Source: Diplonema papillatum (Eukaryota; Euglenozoa; Diplonemea; Diplonemida; Diplonemidae). From it: a stretch of DNA of 64,000 nt. Location of the stretch: NCBI GenBank assembly GCA_030068145.1, contig JAPJBO010000194.1:1-64000 (forward strand). The letters run 5' to 3'. Under the pieces are notes generated by a model that was given only the letters and a program-made list of their open reading frames with translations, was not told the DNA's origin and searched no databases. This document shows, in pieces, positions 22,270-31,600 of the stretch. Every line of letters begins with the position of its first letter. Positions within the stretch are counted from its first letter, which is position 1. Made by a program: the position numbers and the translations under genes.

Positions 22270-22372
22270 GAGAGAAAAAGAGCGCCAGAGAGAAAAGAAA
22301 AGATAACGTTATCTTCCGGAAAAGAAGGGTTACGCGAACCCCCGAAAAAATAATTACCCCAAAAAAAAAAAA
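22270..22372. repeat. Dispersed repeat family 3, copy 1
   Basis: GAGAAAAGAAAAGATAACG, then ATCTTCCGGAAAAGAAGGGT, then ACGCGAACCCCC and an A-rich tail. The same order occurs at 50400-50490. ATCTTCCGG preceded by GTT forms a short dyad with the upstream AACG. Confidence 0.75.
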
Positions 22373-22504
22373 TAAATAAAAACAAAGGAAAAAAAATAGA
22401 AACACAAACCGACGGTGACCCCCAAAACCTTTCTCAACCTTTCCAATACCCTTCAAGCTAAAACCATTCTACAACGACCCCCCCCCCCCAGGGGTGGAAA
22501 CTGA

Positions 22505-22680
22505 ATCTGGGCCGTCTGGGTTTTGGGTTTTATGTTTCCTGGGGGGGGTGGCTTGTCCAGGACACCAGCGTTTGTACTTAGAAGAATTCGAGGCCCGCCT
22601 CACGGATTTTGTGAAAGTTTGAAGAATGGGGGGTCCGGGGGGCCAAGCCCCCCGGCCGGACGGTACGGTACGCCAAGGTA
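22505..22680. repeat. Dispersed repeat family 5, copy 1
   Basis: Contains TGGGTTTTGGGTTTTATGTT and a GGGGTCCGGGGGGCC/CCCCCCGGCCGGACGGTACG block. The first block recurs directly at 25028-25055; the second recurs inverted at 24855-24905. Confidence 0.6.
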
Positions 22681-22860
22681 CGCCTTCGGCGTTTTTTCGC
22701 GTTGATCTTCGGAAACCCAGTGCTTCTAGTGGTTGTCCCGAAAAGTACATTTGCGCCGGTAAAGACCGGCGCCCAGCGAGACTAGAGGCAGCAGTTAAAG
22801 TAAAGGGCACATTAGACCTGAAAACCAACAAACCCCGAAAAATCATTATCGACCGGAAAA

Positions 22861-22934
22861 GTGTCCTCGGCCGGGTTCGAACCGGGGTCTTCAAGCCCCG
22901 AAGACGTGCACCGTTCACTCTGCCATTACGATCC
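22861..22934 (-). repeat. tRNA-like sequence (degenerate)
   Basis: On the minus strand it has an A-box-like TGGCAGAGTGA, an anticodon-arm-like hairpin (GTCTTC/GAAGAC with a 7-nt loop) and a perfect B box GGTTCGAACCC. The T arm pairs at 4 of 5 positions, but the acceptor arms pair at only about 4 of 7 and the loop lacks U33. It is probably a tRNA pseudogene or SINE head rather than a working tRNA. Confidence 0.5.
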
Positions 22935-23125
22935 CAGCTCCAAGGGGGAAAACTTCCTAAGGAGACCCTTTACGAAACGACACTATTAAAAAGTGCCCCC
23001 GGGCTTCGCCCGCAGACCCCCTAAAAAGTGGGGTTGGCTTTGTTGGATTTGTTTTTACCAAAAAAATGAAATTTCGCTGAAGCCGGAACAACAGGGAGCA
23101 GAATAGGCGAAGCAGATGCAGGCTG

Positions 23126-24207
23126 CTATGGAGCTGCTACGGCAGACGGCGCTGCAGAGGCTGATATGGACCCTCTTGGCCGAGAAGGGGCAGGTCTTGA
23201 TTGAGCAGTGATGGCAGGGGACGACGTAGCTGCGTTGGCGGCTGGGGTAACTCGTGAACGAGCACCCGCGGAAGGGGTGCTTCTTAGGGTGCAAACCCGT
23301 ACGTCCTCGGCCGCGGTCTCCATCTCCCGCAGCATCCTGCCGCGGGGCACCTTCTCGACGCACCACCCGTGGTGCAGGCGGACTTCCAACAAAAGCTCGT
23401 TCCCGAGCCGCACCAACTCCTCGTTCGCCGTCCAACCCGCTGAACCGGCGGCTACGCCCAAGATCCACGTCCTGAGCCTCTCGAAGGCACCTTTCAGCGC
23501 TGCCCCTCCCGGCGCTGAGACGTTGCCCGCCACGTACTCTGACTGCAAGTCACGGACCAGGCCGTGCGGATCGGCCGCCGCAATCTCCGACCATTCGCGA
23601 ACGTCTTTGAGGCTGTACCGAGCCGGGTACCCGACCTGCGGCCCCGGTCCGTCAACCCCCGCCGGAATCCCAAGCTGGGCCTGCAGCGTCGCGATCGCCA
23701 CCTTCTGCTGTTCCACGACGCTACACACCTGCTGTAGCAGGCAGAGAGACTGGCTACCCGCGGGTCCTCAGCCTGCGGCTGCGGCTGCGACGTCGATTGC
23801 TGTTCCTGTGGGCGCGGCTGCTGCTGTTGCAACGACCCTTCCAGCTGCGGCGGTGGAACGCCCTTCGCCGCCGCTCCAAGCACCTTCTCCCGAGCAAGTT
23901 GCAGGCGCTTCTCGTCTTCATCTTCGACCATCATCAAAATGGCAAGACCTCTCTGCAGGTCCAAGCCGACAACTTCGGCCGCAGTCGCCCCCAGCGACTC
24001 CCTCAACACTGCAATCACCGACTCTGTCACGCCGACGTCGCAAGACCCGAAGATCGAGGCGCAGAACGCCTCCATCTGGCGCACCCGGAAGGTGCGCTTC
24101 GTTGGTGCCTCGTCCAAGAAACACCTCGACCACGCCTCTTTCAGGGCCATCGGAAACCGATACTGCCACCTTTCAACATTCGGCAGTGGGGAACGGCTTT
24201 GTGCCAT
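23126..24207 (-). CDS. Hypothetical protein, two segments split by a 26-nt gap
   Basis: Reading starts at 24207 (MAQSRSPLPNVERWQYRF), runs in frame to 23758, and continues in another frame from 23731 to the stop at 23126. The 26 nt between (23732-23757) begin GT and end AG. Removing them joins the frames as AEDPR|QVCSVVEQQ, giving 351 residues. The alternatives are a frameshift or a sequence error. The N-terminal half is helical; a Gln/Pro-rich linker and a C-terminal globular region with LRTWILGVAAGSAG follow, with a Ser/Ala/Pro tail. No family was recognised. A retroelement ORF1-like origin is possible given the surrounding repeats, but is unproven. Confidence 0.5.
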
Positions 24208-24299
24208 AGTAACTTAATTTTAGACTTTGTGTTGCTAAAACCCCAATGACCTGCTGTTTGATCGTTATGCTGAAACATTCCCACGATGAATCGTAATAC

Positions 24300-24735
24300 A
24301 TCCCGGTTACAGTCTGGTTACACTCGGTTACAGCGGCTACATGCTGGTTACAAGTGGTTACAGCGGTTACATCCCGGTTACAGACTGGTTACACTCGGTT
24401 ACAGTGGTTACATGCTGGTTACAAGTGGTTACAGCGGTTACATCCCGGTTACAGACTGGTTACACTCGGTTACAGCGGTTACATGCTGGTTACAAGTGGT
24501 TACAGCGGTTACATCCCGGTTACAGACTGGTTACACTCGGTTACAGTGGTTACATGCTGGTTACAAGTGGTTACAGCGGTTACATCCCGGTTACAGACTG
24601 GTTACACTCGGTTACAGCGGTTACATGCTGGTTACAAGTGGTTACAGCGGTTACATCCCGGTTACACCCGGGTACCAGTGGTTACAAGTGGTTACAGTGG
24701 TTACAGACTGGTTACGCACTAGTTAAACTCGGTTA
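24300..24735. repeat. 71-bp satellite (about 5 full units)
   Basis: Units start at 24300, 24371, 24442, 24513, 24584 and 24655, exactly 71 bp apart. Each unit is built from seven 9-11-bp sub-units ending in GGTTAC. Because 71 is not a multiple of 3 and no stop codon arises, all three plus frames stay open. Degenerate copies trail to about 24735. Confidence 0.95.
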
Positions 24736-24739
24736 CAGG

Positions 24740-25627
24740 TCTCGTTGGTGGGGGACTCGAAACTAAGAAATACGAGTGTGAGAAGGTTCGTAAAGCTTCA
24801 CAGATTCCCTTGGAAATCTGTGAAGCTTGAGGTTTTTCACCGCACGATCTGTGTCGCTGTACCGTACCGTTCGGCCGGGAGGCGGTGCCCCCCGGATCCC
24901 CCCCTCTTGAGTGGTGCAAAGAAAAGCCGGGCTTCGCCCGTTTAGATTCGGAGGTGTGTATATTCGATCGGGAAAAAGGACCAGCCGCCCAGTAGTGGCT
25001 GGCCACCAAATATTAGGTGTCTGGTGGCCTTGGGTTTTGGGTTTTATGTTTCCATCTATGCCCCCCCCCCGGCAGTGCACACACGGTGCGGAGTATCTTG
25101 CACATAGGTGAAACAGGGCGCGTGCCAACCAAGGACGCGTGATTCGGCACAGTACGAAACCTTCAGAAAACGTGCCGGGGAAGAAGGCACTCCAGGGTTG
25201 ATTCCAGTTCGACACCGTTTGGATCACGGGTACGCAGGCGCTTTCCTCGCCCCGCGGAGGGGGAGAGATTGTGCACGATTTTCCCGCAGGAGCTGCGCGC
25301 AGGCAAGGCCTTCCCAGTATTTTTGTCGGAGTAGAAGCCGCCGAGTCGGCTACGCCCGACAGAAAATTACGGGGATGCGCGCCGAAGTTCGATACTTGCT
25401 GGCTGCCGCGGCCGCGCGCAAAGCGTGCCGCGAGCCCTCGGGGGAACGATAACGGCAAGCTGCTACTGGCCTCAGTTGTTGCCCACCCTTCCCTCCAATC
25501 CGACCCAATTTTCCCCCTGCCCTTCTCAGCAGGAAAGCAAAGGAAACGACTGGCCGCACCCCCGTCCATCGCGGCTTTGGCCGGGAGGGGGAGGGGGTAA
25601 GCTGCCCTTTTTTGCGTAGATGTTCGA
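24740..25627. other. 5' flank of the giant gene; repeat fragments
   Basis: Holds an inverted repeat AGCTTCACAGATT/AATCTGTGAAGCTT (about 24797-24830), family 5 pieces (24855-25060) and a C10 run near 25062. No gene other than the start of the large frame. No TATA-like box stands out upstream of 25628. Confidence 0.5.
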
Positions 25628-28600
25628 ATGAAACTCCTCGGGCTCATCTTAGCAGCATCGTTTTGGTTCGCAATCGTGCGCGGAAGCACGGGATGCGCAC
25701 AATACTGGGTGCAGTGGGTCGACGAAGGCGCGGTCGTCGTGGATGAGAGCCGGAGATTCGTGGGCAGCAAGCACGTTCGAGACCAGGTCACGCGGAAAGC
25801 CATGGACGAGGGGAACGCAACGGCTAGGTTGCAGCGAGTGGAAATGTGCGACTGGGAAATCAGCGGCGGGGGTCCCGCGGGGACGATCGACAGGTTCGCC
25901 CAGGCGCTCGCCGCCTCAGCGACGCTCACGTTACTGAACGCCACGCCGCAGCAACGGTTCTACGCGGATTTGGTGCTCACGTACGAGCTGAACTTCAGCG
26001 ACCCGAACGCTTCCGGAACCTTTAGCCTCGAGGCCGTCGACCCGCCCGGCGGCGTCGTCACCATCGTCGGCCCCACCGCTTTCGCGGGGGCACCGGTATT
26101 CTCCGTGCAGGTGCAGTTCGGGACGCTGGGGATCCACCGGTTTTCGCTCCGGGTGGTCTTCTCCGGGGCTGCCGGGGAGGTTGTGACGGCGCTGACGGCG
26201 CCGGTGACGATCATCGGCCGCGGGTGCGGGTCGAACGATTGCGCCGGCCACGGCGTGTGCTCGGAGCTGGCGGGTTGCGTGTGCACGAAGTCGGCCGAGT
26301 ACGGCATCTGGGCGGGGGCCAACTGCGACGAGTGCGCGGACGGCTGGGGCGGCGAGAACTGCAACTTGCCGTGCCCCGTTTCGTTCGGCGAGGTCTGCGG
26401 CGGGCACGGCACGTGCAACGCGTCCATCGGGGCACCGCCGGCGTGCACGTGCGACCGGTCGCCGGCGCTCGGCTTCTGGGGCGGCGCGAAGTGCGACGAT
26501 TGCGACGGGGACTATTACGGGTACAGCTGCACGGAGGTCTGCCCGGCGACGTGCAACCCGGGGCAGTGCTACCCGATAGGAGGCTTCAAACGGGCTGGGA
26601 CCGGGTGCGTCTGCACGGGGAACCGCGCGAGCACCCACTCGGCGTGCGCGGGGTGCGCTCCGGGTTGGTGGGGCGCGGACTGCGCGCACGAGTGTCCCGG
26701 GTCGCACGCCAACCCTTGCTCGCTGCGTGGCGTCTGCACGGCGGCGGGCCGGTGCCTCTGCGACGCGGGCTTCGCGGCGAGCGACTGCTCGCACGAGTGC
26801 CCGAACGGGTGCACTGGGCAGCCGTGCGCGGACGGGGTGCGGGGCGATGCGACGTGCGACTGCTCGGCGGCGCCGCTGGCTTCGCTCAATTTGTTCGACG
26901 CGGACTGCTCCCTGTCGGTCGACTGCGTCGCGAACGGCGTTGTTTGCTCGGACCACGGCCACTGCCACCTGGGCGAGTGCGTCTGCTTCAGCGGGTACTC
27001 GGGCCCGAAGTGCGACATAGCCTGCCCGGGAACAGACGGGTTCGTCGGCGAATGCTACGGCCACGGCGTTTGCGTTGCAGGCGCGTGCGAGTGCGATGTC
27101 GGGTGGGACCCTGCGACCAGCTGCGCCTCGTGCCACGAGAGCTTCTCCGGGGCCCGCTGCGACCTGGCGTGCCCCGCGGCCGGCGGCCGCGCGTGCAGCG
27201 GCCGCGGGACGTGCCTCGAGGGCCGGTGCCACTGCAGCGTCGGCCAGTGCGGCGGCGCGTGCGAGTTCTCGGGCGCGGGCTGCCCGGTGGCCGGCGACTG
27301 CAGCGACAAGCTCGCGTACGGGCCGGCCTGCGGCGGGCGGTGCCCGTCGTGCGTGAAGGGGGAGTGCGACAACGGGGTCAACGGCACCGGCGTGTGCCAG
27401 TGCGACCCCGACTGGCACGGGATCACCTGCTCGCAGAAATGCCCCAGGGGGCACAAGAACCTGCGCTGCTCCGGAAACGGGGTTTGTTTGGAGAGCGACG
27501 CCTGCGAGTGCTCGACCACGTTCTACGGCCCGGCCTGCGAGTACCAGTGCGACTGCGTCCACGTCTTGGACAACAACGCGTCCCTGTGGTACCGGCACGG
27601 GAGCCCAGCGTGCAATCCGGACGGAACCTGCGATTGCCGCGATTCCGGGTTCGCTGGGAGGTACTGCGATGTCCCGTGCCCTGGGGTTTTCTCGGGGATG
27701 GCTTGCGGGGGGCCGTCGCGGGGGCGGTGCGTGTATGATCAGTCGAAGCGGGCGGCCGTGTGCGAGTGCCTGAAGGGGTTCGACGGCCCGCTGTGCACCC
27801 TGTGCGCGCCGAGGCACTACACCTGGGACTGCTCGCGGTACTGCCAGCACGGCGACCTGGACGCCGCCGGGACGGCCTGCATTTGCGACGCGAACTACGG
27901 CGGCGACAACTGCGAGACAGGCTGCCCGGGAGCCGACGCGGGGCTCGTCTGCACCGGACACGGGTCCTGCAACGCATCGTTCGGGCACCCGGCGGTGTGC
28001 GTGTGCGATAGCGGGTACTACGGGGACGACTGCGGCGTCGCTTGCGAGGCGTCCAGGTGTCCCGACGCGTTCGTCTGCACGGAAGAGGGGAGGTGCGACT
28101 GCCCCGACAGCGACGCGGCGGGCCACTATAGAAGCGGGGTGCCGAACTGCACCGAGTGCGCGACCGGCTGGTACGGCGAAAACTGCACGTTGGCGTGCGA
28201 GTGCTCGGGGCACGGATCGTGCGACAGGGAAACGGGGCTCACCTGTGACTGCACCGCGACTGCCCGCTGGCATTGGACTGGGCAGCACTGCGACGTGTGC
28301 GGTGAACACTACATTGGAGATACGTGCGAGACTTTCAACCACGCGCCGAAGCAGGTCTCTATTCACACGACGGCCGTCTCATCGACGGGCAACCCCGTGC
28401 TTTTCTCCGACGAGCGCAACCGTCTAATTTTCGCGGGTAGCCATGGCCATTTTGTAGCTATCAACAGCGTGGATCTGAAGCTCTATTGCACCAGGATAGT
28501 CATAGTTCCCCCATCGTCTTTCCCGAGCACAAGCTTCACAGTGGTCCAGGTCTTCGGGTCCGACGAGTACGTCAATTTCGTGTACAACACACCGTTCAAC

Positions 28601-31600
28601 AGTGCCATGATATACCGATACCCGAGGAATTTCAACCAGTTCAACTGCGAGCGGTCGCAATCGTCCCGTCTGCTGGCGGATTACCACGTGGAGGATGCCA
28701 TTTCGACGAGGAGCGGCGAATACCTGTACTCCCTGAGCGTCGAGAATACGAACGGAACCACGCTCCGAGCGTCCGACTTGGCGAGCTGCACAGCCGGGAG
28801 CGCGCTTTCCCCCAGCTGCGATCGCACGCTTGTGATCCCGTTCTCCGCGACGCTGCTGGCCCTGCGAGACGGCGTCGACCCGGACTCGGGCGAAGACGTC
28901 AAGCTTCTCTTCGTAGCCGGCAACATGGCGTCTTGGGTCCTCGAGGTTCTCGACATTTCCCAGCCCATGCGCCCCCGTCCTATCGACCCACTCGCGAAAC
29001 GGACGTGGGTGCTGCCGGACTGCGAAATTTGCTTTCTGGAAGCGCTCGTCAGCGACAACACGATGGGCTCTTCGCGGACAGAAGTCTTCATGGCGTTTGA
29101 GACAAAGACCGGACCTCGCTTGTTCGTGATGAATGTAACAACGGGCGGAACGGGGGTCCAGCTGCAGACGGAACCAGAAGCAGCAGTTGTTACAAAAGGA
29201 GCTGAATGGCGAACCAATAACCTGCAAGTCGATCGGTACACCCAGGAAGTATACACAACAGTAGCAAGCGGATCTACTTCGAAGTTGGTTAAGTTCAGGC
29301 AGGAGAACGGCCGGCTGGTGCTGGACGGCGTCCTCGACATGGACAGCCGAGTCCTGACGAAAACCCTACCGGACAACGCGACGCGGATCCTCTTCGCTCT
29401 GGAAGAGGCTCAGAACGTGACGGTCGTCAGTTTCCTCATGTACAACGTCCGGGCACTCAACCCCCCCGCCATATCAAATGAAGGCGGCCTGGTCGAAGTG
29501 CACGGGTCGGGCTTCGCGACACCCTTCGCTGCACCATGGGCCAGAATCGGCGACGAAGGCGAGCCGATCCAGGCCACGTTCATCAACAAAAACCTCATCG
29601 AACTTACCGTCCCCGCTTCGCAGTATGACAGCACGGGAACGTGCGGGGGCGAACCCGTCCACATTTCGCTCCACGACGACGCTTTCAGCACTGCGTGGTT
29701 CACCGTAGACGAAGTCGAGCTCCTCAGGTACGAGGTTCCCAGCGTCTCGTCCGTCCTTCCCGCGTACGCGCTCGAGAGCCAGAGCACCGTCGTCACGGTG
29801 ACGGGCGACAATTTCGTCGAATCCGCCTACGCCGCCTGCCGGTTCTCCACCGGAACGCCCGGGGCGCCGGTCTACCTCTACTCCGCCGGCAAGCTGCCGG
29901 TAGGGGTGCCCGCGAGTGCGTACGCGGCGCTGTGCACGGAGTTCTGTTTCACGTTCGTGTCCAGCCGGGAGGTCCAGTGCACGTCCCCCGCTGCCTTACG
30001 CGACTCCGGCATTGAAACACTCGATGTGACCCTCGACGGTCAGGTGTACTCGAACCAGGTCAAGTTCGCGATCGTCGGACCGAGGGTGAAGCTCGGCATT
30101 TCCGTCGCGCAAACCGCGCTGCCTTCGTCGACTGTTCTCCGGCTCCCCGCTCTCGACGTTTTCACACTCGACGAGAATGGGAATCGGGTGGGGGCCGAGT
30201 CGTCGGATTCGCTGAAAGCGACTGTCGCCATCAGCTTCAAGCCGACGAACAACACGAAGGTGCCGACGGAGGAGCACTGCGGGGTGGTCCTACCGGACGT
30301 GGAGTGCACCGCGAACGAGAAGAACACCGCCGAAGGTATCCACGAGGTCGTGATCGTAAGGGGGAAGGGCACCGTGCCCGCCGGGCTGGTGTACACGTGT
30401 CTCGGCTTGGGGACCATCGCCATCACGGCGGCGGTGGACGACGGGCAGGAAAGGTTGCGGTCGGACCCCCTCGAGGTGAGCGTCAAGCAGGGCGACATGG
30501 AGAGGCTCTTCTTCAGGGACGCGGGCAGCGCCCCGCCGTGCACTGTCGGCCACGAGGAGGCAGTTATCGCGGCGGTGCTTTTGTTTGCCGACGGGGCGGG
30601 GAACGTGCTGACGACGCAGAGACTGCAAGAACTCGGCGCGAACCACATGACGCTGCACGCCGAGCTGATGAGTAACCTGACCACGGCGGAATCCCAGGAG
30701 ATACGAAGCTGGGACGAGACGCTCGACTTGGCATCGGGGTACGAGGCGACGTTCGGCTCGATCACCCTGCGAGCCGCGCAGGGCGTGGCGTACTGGTTTG
30801 TGTTCACCGCAGAGCTGCACGGGGCGACCTTCACAACGAAGTCGAACCTGGTCTTCGCCAAAGACTGCTCGCTTGAAGACGGGTTCTACGGGGAGACGGG
30901 GGTGGTGGAGTGCAAGCAGTGCCCAGAATACGCGATTTGCGAGTATTACGCGGACCCAGCCACAGGGAGGGCGGAGCACACCATCTTCCCGACGGCGGAC
31001 TACTGGTGCTTCCCCGGATCATTGGTGATGCACAAGTGCGCGAGCGGCGCGTGCAAAGGGATGATGCCGACGTACGCCGCGGCCTTCTGCGAAGAAGGCG
31101 GATCCGGCCCGCTATGCTCCGTTTGCCTCGAGGGATTCGGCAAGCCGAAGGGCGGGGTCTGCAGCGAGTGCGTCCTCGCCACCTGGAAGATCGTTTTGAT
31201 GGTGTTCGGAGTCGTCTTCGGGCTCCTGCTCTTCGCCGGGTACTCGGTGTACACACTCCAGCAAGGCACGTCCTCCGAAAAGGGAATCATGCTTCGGATG
31301 ATGTTCTCGCACCTCCAGGTCCTTTCCGTCCTGCTCCGGCTCGAAGTGCCGTGGAAGCTCACCCGGGTTTGGAAGGCCTTCGAAGCCATGCTCCTGGTCT
31401 CGGACAGCAGCAACTTGGACATGAGCGGGCTGAAAGACCTCGACTGTTTAACGACCCCGTTCACGTTGTACATGTTCACAATGTCCCTTCCCGCTGTTTT
31501 CATCCCAGTTAGCCTCTGCGTGTACGCGTTCGCACAGCTGCTGCGGTGGAGGGAACGGAGGTGGAAAAGCGTGAAAGAAGATACAACCAACTGGATCAAC

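Noticed and set aside
22861-22934. Functional tRNA gene on the minus strand
   Set aside because: Acceptor arms do not pair, the anticodon loop lacks U33; kept only as a tRNA-like repeat.
24286-24766. Three overlapping open frames with a repetitive peptide
   Set aside because: All arise from the stop-free 71-bp satellite unit; no start context or gene structure.
25931-28366. 811-residue minus-strand frame opposite the giant gene
   Set aside because: Ala/Arg/Val-rich shadow of the GC-rich EGF region; the plus strand has a signal peptide and clear domains.
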